NCBI GenBank assembly: GCA_910579755.1
Contig: CAJTVB010000021.1
Coordinates: 1 to 63,388, forward strand
Origin: an uncultured Acetatifactor sp.
Lineage (GTDB): Bacteria; Bacillota; Clostridia; Lachnospirales; Lachnospiraceae
Direction: 5' to 3'
Length of the DNA: 63,388 nucleotides
Numbering within the stretch: position 1 is the first letter of the stretch; the number at the start of each line of letters is the position of its first letter. The notes below the pieces were generated by a model. That model saw only the letters and a list, made by a program, of their open reading frames with translations. It was not told where the DNA came from and ran no database searches. A program made the translations under genes and the position numbers. This document shows positions 7,644 through 14,729 of the stretch, piece by piece.

Positions 7644-7822
7644 CTTTCGCCCTCTCGCTCTTCAAAATATGCGCAGGCGGCTTTCGCTTTCGCTACTAAC
7701 CGCTAACCAAGCCGTCACCCTCGAGACCACACAAGGCCCACGCATCTCCGTTGGGTATTTTGCCACATGGCAAGGCTGTAATATCCAGCCGTATTGGAGT
7801 TATACTTTTCCTCCGACACGTA
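7644..7822 (-). ncRNA. DGR spacer RNA between TR and reverse transcriptase
   Basis: This 179-base non-coding stretch joins the template repeat to the reverse transcriptase start. On the minus strand it contains several short self-complementary segments. In characterised DGRs the RNA downstream of the template repeat is needed for priming and enzyme binding. Its exact ends and fold cannot be fixed by eye. Confidence 0.5.
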
Positions 7823-7966
7823 TCTGACGCACCCCGACCGCTGATGTTCGCATTCACGTTCGCCCCGAAGTTATCCGCATTCGCTGACTGGGACCTGCAC
7901 ATCGAAGCATTGCTCCAATTGCCGCCCGCCAGGAGACGAACCAAGAGAGCGTTGTTCGCCCAACTG
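7823..7966 (-). repeat. DGR template repeat (TR)
   Basis: This 144-base segment aligns without gaps to 8173-8316 (offset 350). There are 22 mismatches, and all 22 are at minus-strand adenines of this copy; 29 adenines are available and no other base differs. AAC-type codons dominate, so mutation of A gives many amino acids. On the minus strand it translates like the end of the target protein but with Asn at the variable sites. It is the donor copy of the DGR. Confidence 0.97.
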
Positions 7967-8057
7967 GACCTCCCCAGGCAACGCAAGGGGTTTAAAACGA
8001 CATTACACCCTATATAAACGGATTGCTCCGAATATACCTGAAAATTATTTTAAAACC
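7967..8057 (-). other. Intergenic leader upstream of TR
   Basis: No gene is seen. On the minus strand it follows the terminator of the target gene, so TR RNA either uses its own promoter here (a TATATA stretch lies near 8013-8018) or reads through. No confident -35 box is visible. Confidence 0.35.
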
Positions 8058-8077
8058 TGCAGCCCTTACGGGCTGCA
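8041..8077 (-). terminator. Terminator between target gene and TR
   Basis: On the minus strand TGCAGCCC-GTAA-GGGCTGCA is followed by GGTTTTAAAATAATTTT. It is a rho-independent terminator after the variable protein gene and separates its mRNA from the TR/reverse transcriptase RNA. Confidence 0.8.
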
Positions 8078-8153
8078 TGAACGGGTTATTCGCGCGTCCG
8101 CGCCAATCGCCCATTCCGCCGACCGGGACCTACGGGACAGCGGCACAACGGCA

Positions 8154-9368
8154 TTACGCCGCAGCTCGCGGCTCCGACGCACCCCGACCGCTGAAGAGCG
8201 CATGCACGTACGCCCCGAAGAAATCCGCACACGCCGACCGGGACCCGCACAGCGAAGCACCGCCCCAAGCGCCGCCCGCCAGGAGACGAACCAAGAGAGC
8301 GTCGTACGCCCAACCGTAACTTCTTTCGTCCACATTCGGCTCATACACCGGCTCGATATGCCAGTTCGTATTTGCCTGAGCGTTTCCCAAAGAATCCTTT
8401 TCGGTACTGGTAAATACATTATGGTTGATGTATCTGTTGCCGGCCGTATATGCCGCATTGCTGTTAGTTGATGTGACATCAAATGAATCGTGCATCCACT
8501 GCCATAACGCTCCACAGCAATCTTCCAGCCCGTCATTTGAGATCATACGCCTTCCCGCAGTATCCCTATGCCCACCTGTCGTGCCCGGATCCGCCGCCCC
8601 ACTGATCGATGTCTGTTCATTGCTGCCTTTCGCAAACACCATGAATTCATCCCAGCTCGGCAAATGCTTTCCGATACGTCCGAAGTCCTCATTAAATTTA
8701 AGCCCATGGTATTTTCTGGCGGACGCTCCATCGGCTATTGTGCCCCCATATGCCGAAACAAGCTTCGCCCCATCCCATGAGGCAAGGTAAATGTCGTACC
8801 ACTTTCCTAAGCCCTCGACATAGACCATGCCCTCAGGCTCCGACACCGGCCTGTGTTTCAAATCCCACACGGATGCGGGCAGTATGTCTCCAGCGACATA
8901 ACCGCTCAGCGGATGCCCGGAAATGATGCCAACATCTGCGCACAGGCAATGGAAGCCGCCGATCTTGCGGCTGTTATCTGCATCATACCCATCCGGAACG
9001 GTGCTGTTCCTTGACAGCACAAATTCCGGCTCATTCCCGCTTTCGGGGACGCAGGCGTAAATATACACATCTTTACCGGCCTGGGCCACCTCGGAGGTAT
9101 TCAGTACAACATCGGCAGCGTTGCTATATCCCTTTCCGTTGATGTTGACCTGTGTGTCGGCATGAATCGTTATCGTGGTTTTTGCCGGCGTAAACAGGCT
9201 TCCTCTCGCATAATAGGACGGTGTTGCCCCTATTATGGCCTCCTTTATGATATTGGTAAAAATACCCGTTCTGATGATCTTATCGCCATTTTCTGAAGCG
9301 ATATGCAAATAGTCTTCCTGCTCACTGATCGATGTAAGCTTCTCCAAATCCATAAACAACTGATCCAT
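8154..9368 (-). CDS. DGR variable protein, tail-tip adhesin (C-type-lectin/FGE fold)
   Basis: A 404-residue protein. The C-terminal two thirds look like the formylglycine-generating-enzyme type of C-type lectin fold used by DGR targets: GKHLPSWDEFMVFAKG, a GGHRDTAGRRMISNDG segment, CCGALWQWMHDS, then ALLVRLLAGGAWGGASLCGS and FSGRGAS. The variable repeat covers residues about 351-399. Compared with the template, Asn sites here read Tyr, Asp, Ala, Gly, Cys, Phe, Tyr, His and Leu. The N-terminal part probably attaches to the tail. It should bind the host receptor and change specificity when the DGR acts. Confidence 0.92.
   Translation of the reverse strand: MDQLFMDLEKLTSISEQEDYLHIASENGDKIIRTGIFTNIIKEAIIGATPSYYARGSLFTPAKTTITIHADTQVNINGKGYSNAADVVLNTSEVAQAGKDVYIYACVPESGNEPEFVLSRNSTVPDGYDADNSRKIGGFHCLCADVGIISGHPLSGYVAGDILPASVWDLKHRPVSEPEGMVYVEGLGKWYDIYLASWDGAKLVSAYGGTIADGASARKYHGLKFNEDFGRIGKHLPSWDEFMVFAKGSNEQTSISGAADPGTTGGHRDTAGRRMISNDGLEDCCGALWQWMHDSFDVTSTNSNAAYTAGNRYINHNVFTSTEKDSLGNAQANTNWHIEPVYEPNVDERSYGWAYDALLVRLLAGGAWGGASLCGSRSACADFFGAYVHALFSGRGASEPRAAA
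8158..8172 (-). promoter_or_regulatory. Hairpin directly after VR
   Basis: GCCGC-GAGCT-GCGGC (minus strand) forms a GC-rich 5-bp stem immediately 3' of the variable repeat and next to the stop codon. DGR target sites commonly carry an inverted repeat at this position that promotes retrohoming. The template copy has no such hairpin. Confidence 0.65.
8173..8316 (-). repeat. DGR variable repeat (VR)
   Basis: This recipient copy lies in the 3' end of the tail-tip gene (codons about 351-399). It matches the template repeat except at 22 template adenines. The GC-rich 15-base block at 8176-8190, identical in both copies and free of mutable adenines, is the likely site where homing starts. Confidence 0.97.
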
Positions 9369-9379
9369 CTTTTTTCCTC

Positions 9380-9856
9380 CTACTTAAACTGAATTTTCTT
9401 CAACGCTTTGAAACCGTCCCCGTTTACGGAGACAAACCGATCTCCATCACCTGTTACCAGGCCTGACACAACATTGCCGGTCACGAGCATTTCTTCAAGG
9501 GAAGATATCGTAGCCTTCTGCTGCACTATTGTGCCTCTCAGGCCCTCTATCTCTCCCAATGCGCTTGTCTGCTGCCAGCAGATAGGATTCCACTCTCCGG
9601 TCGTTTCCTGCACGCATTTATAGAGCATGTTCTGATACAGGCAATAATCTCCAACCTGATAGGATACTTCCGGATCATAGTCCTCCGTAGACACGGCACT
9701 CTGTTTTAACTGCTCAATCGCCCGGCGATTGCAGAGAGTGTTCTGAAACACCTGAATCGGCGCCGTGTTGATGACGTCAGCGTGTGCCGGATCGGATGTT
9801 TCAGTAATCTTTAGTGCTTCAGAAAAAATAGGAGTATTGTTCGTGTAATCTTTCAT
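9380..9856 (-). CDS. Tail-tip protein with carbohydrate-binding-like module
   Basis: A protein of about 158 residues from the ATG at 9856 (GAGGAGG 5 bases upstream). Residues about 80-115 (YQVGDYCLYQNMLYKCVQET and TGEWNPICWQQTS) match the chitin/carbohydrate-binding module type 5/12 pattern common in phage tail fibres. A coiled-coil segment (IEGLRGTIVQQKATISSLEEM) follows. It lies 11 bases upstream of the DGR target gene and probably forms part of the same fibre or is its anchor. Confidence 0.7.
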   Translation of the reverse strand: MKDYTNNTPIFSEALKITETSDPAHADVINTAPIQVFQNTLCNRRAIEQLKQSAVSTEDYDPEVSYQVGDYCLYQNMLYKCVQETTGEWNPICWQQTSALGEIEGLRGTIVQQKATISSLEEMLVTGNVVSGLVTGDGDRFVSVNGDGFKALKKIQFK

Positions 9857-9908
9857 TACATCCTCCTCAATATAACACATTTTGTTAGCGTCTTTATTTT
9901 CATGTTAC

Positions 9909-9931
9909 AAAATAACGAAATACGTTATTTT
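9909..9931. terminator. AT-rich hairpin between fibre genes
   Basis: AAAATAACG (9909-9917) pairs with CGTTATTTT (9923-9931) around AAATA. It lies in the only sizeable gap between tail fibre genes. It could be a weak terminator or an operator for separate control of the adhesin genes. Confidence 0.45.
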
Positions 9932-9937
9932 CAGAGC

Positions 9938-10321
9938 CTAGAACTTATCCAGGATCTCAAATACCATCTCCATATCCCCATCCTTTCCTTTGTCTGAAAA
10001 TGACTTTATTGCCAGCAAATCCCCGTCTTCATCGTACAAAGCAACCTCATTGACCGTCTGCCCTGCCAGGGTTTCTTTCGCCAATGTGGTTACATACATT
10101 GCACTGATTTCATCTGGCTGCAAAGTTACACCGTCTACCCGCTGCCGGTGCAATTCATGCTGCAGGGACGTATCCGTAGCCAGGGGCGTCCTGACTGCTG
10201 ATCCGCTGGCCGCTCCATCACCAAAAGCCATCCCTATCGTCTTCGGAAGGGCCGGTATCAGCCCGGCCCTTGCCTGCACGATTTTCTTTTTTGCTATATT
10301 GGTAACTATACTGTCCGACAT
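9938..10321 (-). CDS. Tail fibre/collar protein (DUF3751-like)
   Basis: A 127-residue protein with the N-terminal features of the tail-collar fibre family: a conserved start (IVTNIAKKKIVQARAG), KTIGMAFGDG, a Tyr/Thr-rich middle and VNEVALYDEDGDLLAIKSFS. In P2/Mu-like and PBSX-like phages this domain joins fibres to the baseplate. It starts immediately after the baseplate gene at 10322. Confidence 0.75.
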   Translation of the reverse strand: MSDSIVTNIAKKKIVQARAGLIPALPKTIGMAFGDGAASGSAVRTPLATDTSLQHELHRQRVDGVTLQPDEISAMYVTTLAKETLAGQTVNEVALYDEDGDLLAIKSFSDKGKDGDMEMVFEILDKF

Positions 10322-11125
10322 CTAAATTTCCTCCTTCCATTCTGCCGCATTCAGTGTTGTGCCTCCATCAAGGAAAATACTCCCATCCAAATAGTTAAGG
10401 TTCTTTTTTATCAAGATGGATTCTGCCTCAACGGATTCCTCCTGGGAAACTTCAACTCTATGCCGGTCCCTTACCGGAAATAGCTCAAGATGACTTCCCA
10501 ACAGAAAACTTCCATCGAAAGAAGCGGTGCCATTCAGATATGTGATCCCGCCATTACTGTATAGATAAAAATCCATTCTATGGCGCACCCGTTCCACCGT
10601 CACAGTATTTGCAAGCTGTACCACTATGTCAAGTCCTTCTGAACCGTGATAAATGATTTCGATGTGGGCTGGCACTTTCCCTTTGATAAGGCTTCGGATA
10701 TCCTCCATATATCTATCCGGATTGTCCTTAAACGTCATATTGATATACAGCTCGGCACCCGACAGCTGGATATCGCACTCGCAGTCTACAAACTGTCTTA
10801 CAATCGCTTTAATCTTATCCGCAGAAAGTTTTCCAGAGCCTATCAGCAGGGCATTGATATAAGCCTTTCGCTCATCAAGTGTTTTGTTCGGATCTTTTGC
10901 AATTCCCAAAAACACTTCATACCTGGTAAGCGCTTCATCGTCCATGTATTTTAAGAATTGAAACGCCACCATATCTTCCATGTCCTGAGCCATAAGGTCA
11001 ATAAGCCAGCCGGCCAGCCGGAATACCGCATCCATGTCTTTGATACTTCTGTAATAGCGGGGGCTGTAGGAGGCAATTTCCTCATACCCGCTTCGCTGCT
11101 GGTTATTAAATACAAGCATGGGCAT
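10322..11125 (-). CDS. Baseplate protein, YmfQ/DUF2313 family (gpI-like)
   Basis: A 267-residue protein with YSPRYYRSIKDMDAVFRLAGWLIDLMAQDM near the start and a Q-F-L-K-Y-M-D-D-E-A-L-T-R-Y-E block typical of the DUF2313 family, related to P2 gpI/XkdT-U region proteins. The C-terminal part (YLNGTASFDGSFLLG and YLDGSIFLDGGTTLNA) has two repeats that look like fibre attachment. It lies between the baseplate J gene and the fibre gene, as in contractile-tail phages. Confidence 0.75.
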   Translation of the reverse strand: MPMLVFNNQQRSGYEEIASYSPRYYRSIKDMDAVFRLAGWLIDLMAQDMEDMVAFQFLKYMDDEALTRYEVFLGIAKDPNKTLDERKAYINALLIGSGKLSADKIKAIVRQFVDCECDIQLSGAELYINMTFKDNPDRYMEDIRSLIKGKVPAHIEIIYHGSEGLDIVVQLANTVTVERVRHRMDFYLYSNGGITYLNGTASFDGSFLLGSHLELFPVRDRHRVEVSQEESVEAESILIKKNLNYLDGSIFLDGGTTLNAAEWKEEI

Positions 11126-11131
11126 CCCCCC

Positions 11132-12220
11132 TTATCTGTTCAAAACGGCAGCTTCGTTCATTGTCAGTTCTCCGAGGACAGGTATATTATCTGCCTCAAT
11201 AATTACATTTTCAGCCAGCCCATTCAGCGTAAGGTTTGCCAGATCCTTAATCCCTGCCGTGTTTGCCAATATGCCGATCACCTTCATATACTGCGCCACC
11301 ATATTCTCTTCATCAGGGGTATCCAGGGCAATACCCTTCATATAGCGAATCAATTCCTGTCGGACAGTTTCCTTTGTGCTATCTAAAGAATATCCAGAAG
11401 CAATGACCACATCAAACGAAATATTGACTGCCTCCTGCCCTGCTGCCACTGCATAAAACTTGCAACCGAGAAGCACTTTCCCCATGCCTACTCCTTCGGA
11501 ACCGGGATCCATTTCCTCCTGAATCTGCTCAATCAGCGAATCCGGCGGCGCTGTGCCTTCCGAACTGATGATAAGAGCTTTTACAGTGCATGGTCCATAT
11601 GCCAACGGTGTGATAATTGCCCTGCCAACGCCATCATAGGATTCACAGCTGGTCTTGTACTGCTGCTTATTCCAGTTTTCAGCAGGTTCAGAAAGGGCCT
11701 CCTTCCATCGTTGCCGCAGGTCTTCATCACTCTCTTGGTCCGTACCGGCGGCATACATTTCCCCAAGCGTGGCCGCTTTCAACCCCATAGTATTGCGTAC
11801 CGGGATCAGCCTCTCGCCTTTGAGCAAATAGTTTGTCTGAGTACCTGTGATTTCGGATTGCAGATAAAAATCCTCCCCATCCTGTACCACTACAAAATAA
11901 TAACCGCCGGCCATGAACCGATCTCCCACCAGATCTGCCGGTGCCACTCCATCAAATACCGGCACATAATAGGATGATGTTGCCGCTTTTCGGTATACCT
12001 GTTTCTGCGCTGCCCATTCGTCCAATACATCCCCCGTGCAGGAATCCGCAAACAATAAATCAAATACGGACCGAAGATCCTCATAGAACTTTGCCGCCCG
12101 GAGACAGTGACCGGCAGCTGCATCCATATAAACACTTCCTTCCCTGGTATCAACCCCTAATGCATCCCCCATCTCCCTGGCCTGCTCCATGAAATAATCT
12201 TCCGTAAACTGCTCAAACAC
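11132..12220 (-). CDS. Baseplate J-like protein
   Basis: A 362-residue Baseplate_J/gp47 family protein. It begins FTEDYFMEQAREMGDALGVD-TREGSVYMDA, has an F-M-A-G-G-Y-Y-F-V-V-V-Q-D-G beta segment and GTDQESDEDLRQRWKEAL, the hallmark of gpJ/XkdT wedges. It forms the baseplate wedge that links tube to fibres and triggers contraction. It starts 1 base after the end of the gp25-like gene. Confidence 0.85.
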   Translation of the reverse strand: MFEQFTEDYFMEQAREMGDALGVDTREGSVYMDAAAGHCLRAAKFYEDLRSVFDLLFADSCTGDVLDEWAAQKQVYRKAATSSYYVPVFDGVAPADLVGDRFMAGGYYFVVVQDGEDFYLQSEITGTQTNYLLKGERLIPVRNTMGLKAATLGEMYAAGTDQESDEDLRQRWKEALSEPAENWNKQQYKTSCESYDGVGRAIITPLAYGPCTVKALIISSEGTAPPDSLIEQIQEEMDPGSEGVGMGKVLLGCKFYAVAAGQEAVNISFDVVIASGYSLDSTKETVRQELIRYMKGIALDTPDEENMVAQYMKVIGILANTAGIKDLANLTLNGLAENVIIEADNIPVLGELTMNEAAVLNR

Positions 12221-12640
12221 TCAAATCACCTCCTTTACCGGGATTTCCCCATATATCGTGTCAACGTCAAAGGTAATGACACAGCTGTCCTGCATAGGAT
12301 AGGTATCTTTAAATTCAATCTCCACATTGTAAACTCGGAGCACCCGTGGATCATGAATCAGCGCATCTGTTACCAGGAAAGATATTTCCGCTTCGATATA
12401 TTCCCTTGTCACCTCCTTATCCATCAGAGTATCTATAATTTCACTCCCATACTGATTAGAATAAATCAGGCAGCGAAAACGGGGGGTAAGTATTGCCTTT
12501 TTGATATATTGGTTCATAGCTTCCTGTCCATCAACAAAGCCTATGATCCTCCCCTCGTCCCAGTCAATTCTATAAGTCCGGGAGGGTTTTTCCTGCTCAT
12601 TTTCGATTGTCTCAAATGGAATAGGGATATCCAGTGCCAT
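12221..12640 (-). CDS. Baseplate wedge protein, DUF2634 (XkdS-like, gp25 family)
   Basis: A protein of about 139 residues from the ATG at 12640; the earlier GTG overlaps the ribosome binding site. It has the TYRIDWDEGRIIGFVDG motif and QYIKKAILTPRFRCLIYSN, which mark DUF2634/XkdS proteins of the gp25-type wedge. The C-terminal half is beta-rich. Its place between DUF2577 and baseplate J genes is the same as in PBSX. Confidence 0.8.
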   Translation of the reverse strand: MALDIPIPFETIENEQEKPSRTYRIDWDEGRIIGFVDGQEAMNQYIKKAILTPRFRCLIYSNQYGSEIIDTLMDKEVTREYIEAEISFLVTDALIHDPRVLRVYNVEIEFKDTYPMQDSCVITFDVDTIYGEIPVKEVI

Positions 12641-12645
12641 ATGAA

Positions 12646-13065
12646 TCACCCCCTTCTGTCCAGAACATAATATTTTTTTCCATTGTTATAAGAAAGCAGA
12701 TATACAATTTCACCTGCTTTCAGCCCCGTGTGAAGAATTATCTTGCCTCCCGTAAGTTGGAAACCTTTCAATTCGTGCGCGTGCTTTCCACTCTTTTCAA
12801 TCCCAGGATGCTCATGCTCTCCTTTTTCATCCTCTGCCCCGGTAGGTGCATACAAGGCACCGTCATCTTTCATAATGTCAGCCTCAATCTCATGGTCCGT
12901 TAAATGCTCTGGGACTATCAGAGAGTTAGCCGAAAGAATCATCTTGGCATCATTTGTGAGCGTTATTTCCAAAGGAGAGGCATTTGTCACAGTCCCTTCG
13001 ACTACCCCGGCCCCATCCGGCGACATGCTTTGTATCATCTGCTTTAAACTTGTCTGATCCTCCAT
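12646..13065 (-). CDS. Baseplate protein, DUF2577 (XkdR-like)
   Basis: A 139-residue protein with an N-terminal helix (TSLKQMIQSMSPDGAGVVEG) and an OB-like beta core ending in LKAGEIVYLLSYNNGKKYYVLDR, as in DUF2577/XkdR. In relatives this is a spike-hub or baseplate component encoded between XkdQ and XkdS, exactly as here. Confidence 0.8.
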   Translation of the reverse strand: MEDQTSLKQMIQSMSPDGAGVVEGTVTNASPLEITLTNDAKMILSANSLIVPEHLTDHEIEADIMKDDGALYAPTGAEDEKGEHEHPGIEKSGKHAHELKGFQLTGGKIILHTGLKAGEIVYLLSYNNGKKYYVLDRRG

Positions 13066-13073
13066 AGTCCCTC

Positions 13074-14054
13074 CTATCCAGCAGAATCAATATCATCTGC
13101 AAAATTCAGTTTCAATGTCATTTTGTGAGATCTTCTTGTGAAGGTATGGGAATCTTCGTCAATATAAAATGTCCTTTTTATCCCCAAATGAGGAATGATC
13201 ACATAGACACAGCCTCCCGATACCGCTTCCGATATTCCAATGCCGGACACTTTCAGGGATTTTGATGGCATACCTTTTTCAGAGAATACCGATTGAACCA
13301 ATTCTTTTATCTGAGCATCATTATAGCTATCGTCCACAGATTTGACCTCCATAAACACCCCTATCTTTCCCTCTAAGGCCGTATTCACTTCCTCATAGAC
13401 AACTGCATCCTCCTTTGACAAAAGCCGCACTCTCGTCTTTATTCCCACGATGCTTTTTGTGTAGTTATAATCTGTAATGTTGCCTCCGACCTCCAGCACC
13501 CACTGCAGAGCAGATTCAGCTCTGCGCTTCAGATGGATATTCCCTTTCTCCGAAGAAATGTAATAACGGATGCCCGTTGCTTTATAGGTACTGCTCAAGG
13601 CATCCAGTAAAACATCATAGTATGTGGTCTTTGCTTTCGGTAACTCCGGGATAACATACCCGGTATCCACAGCGCTGCCACCGCTCATGCCGATCCGCGC
13701 CATACAGTCATTAAAGATTTCCGTTGCGGTCTTATTGGTATAGCAGAAGGAATCCTTATTGTTCGCCAGATAGTACATATTATCATAAGCAGTGATCACA
13801 AGCTTTTTCTTATTGCTCTGCGTGTGGGATACAATGATTCCCCGGAACAGTTCGTCTCCATTTTCGTACATGACACACTGATCTCCATCCTCACAATCTA
13901 CCGATACCCGTTTATGGCTGTCTCCATCGTCATCCAGCAACGTAATCTTGACATTTCTTGGGGCGGCACCTTTTCTGCCGCCCCAGGTAATTGTTTCAAA
14001 GCACTCCGAGACATCGTATCCTACAGTGCCTTTGATAATTATAAATTGTATCAT
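13074..14054 (-). CDS. Baseplate hub protein (XkdQ/YqbQ-like, gpD family)
   Basis: A protein of about 326 residues from the ATG at 14054 (GGAGGTG upstream). It shows a beta-rich N-terminus, GDELFRGIIVSHTQSNKKK, ITAYDNMYYLANNKDSFCYT and NYTKSIVGIKTRVRLLSKED. These match XkdQ/YqbQ, the hub protein related to P2 gpD and T4 gp27. It sits on the distal end of the tail tube. Confidence 0.8.
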   Translation of the reverse strand: MIQFIIIKGTVGYDVSECFETITWGGRKGAAPRNVKITLLDDDGDSHKRVSVDCEDGDQCVMYENGDELFRGIIVSHTQSNKKKLVITAYDNMYYLANNKDSFCYTNKTATEIFNDCMARIGMSGGSAVDTGYVIPELPKAKTTYYDVLLDALSSTYKATGIRYYISSEKGNIHLKRRAESALQWVLEVGGNITDYNYTKSIVGIKTRVRLLSKEDAVVYEEVNTALEGKIGVFMEVKSVDDSYNDAQIKELVQSVFSEKGMPSKSLKVSGIGISEAVSGGCVYVIIPHLGIKRTFYIDEDSHTFTRRSHKMTLKLNFADDIDSAG

Positions 14055-14063
14055 GAGCACCTC

Positions 14064-14729
14064 CTACGCTGCCGGAATGGTAAGCACCTGCCCCGGGTAA
14101 ATCAGGTTCGGGTTCCCACCAATCACAGATTTATTGGCATTATAGATGATTGTATATTTGGCTCCGCTTCCATAAAACTTCTTAGAAATATTCCATAGGC
14201 AATCCCCTTTTACCACCGTATACGTCTGCCCGCCGGATGGCGCAGTATCTGTTCTGGATACCGGGGCCGATATAGTTGCCTTTTTTGTGGAAACCGACAC
14301 CTTGATCTGCCGTATAGTTACTTCTCTGTATTCCTTTAAGGTGATGGAATAGTGGATTGTTTCAAGATCCCCGCCTTGTTCCTCTGTCTCGAATTTATCT
14401 ATTGTGACATACATGGAGACATTCATGCCACCGGTAATAGTAAACCGCACCGGTTTCCCACTGTTTTTCAATTCCAGAATAGCATTGACAGCGGAAAGGG
14501 GATCCGGAATGTGCTTATAATCGCATCCACTGAAATAGTGCCTTGGGAAGAAGCTGGAAAACTTAATGCTGGCCGCTTCGCTGTCCTGGATCACTGTTAC
14601 TTCTCCAACGCCACACACCCTCATTTTGTCATTGTTGCTTCCATATGCCACTTCCACTTTTTCCGGAAGGACAGGGAAACGGAATTTTGTGTACTGCTGC
14701 GCAAGATACATTTGACAACTAGAACTCAT
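14064..14729 (-). CDS. LysM tail protein (XkdP-like)
   Basis: A 221-residue protein. The first 150 residues contain FRFPVLPEKVEVAYGSNNDK and the FFPRHYFSGCDYK block of XkdP/YqbP proteins. The end is a LysM peptidoglycan-binding domain (YTVVKGDCLWNISKKFYGSG then IYPGQVLTIP). It links the tape-measure/hub complex and may hold the tail to peptidoglycan during injection. Its start lies within the last codons of the tape-measure gene. Confidence 0.85.
   Translation of the reverse strand: MSSSCQMYLAQQYTKFRFPVLPEKVEVAYGSNNDKMRVCGVGEVTVIQDSEAASIKFSSFFPRHYFSGCDYKHIPDPLSAVNAILELKNSGKPVRFTITGGMNVSMYVTIDKFETEEQGGDLETIHYSITLKEYREVTIRQIKVSVSTKKATISAPVSRTDTAPSGGQTYTVVKGDCLWNISKKFYGSGAKYTIIYNANKSVIGGNPNLIYPGQVLTIPAA

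Noticed and set aside
8023..8319. Plus-strand frame over the variable repeat
   Set aside because: Produced by GC-rich repeat DNA read backwards; the template copy gives a different frame and no conserved protein.
9380..9856. This small gene as the DGR Avd accessory protein
   Set aside because: Its carbohydrate-binding-like motif and coiled coil fit a tail protein, and it is not a four-helix-bundle type sequence.
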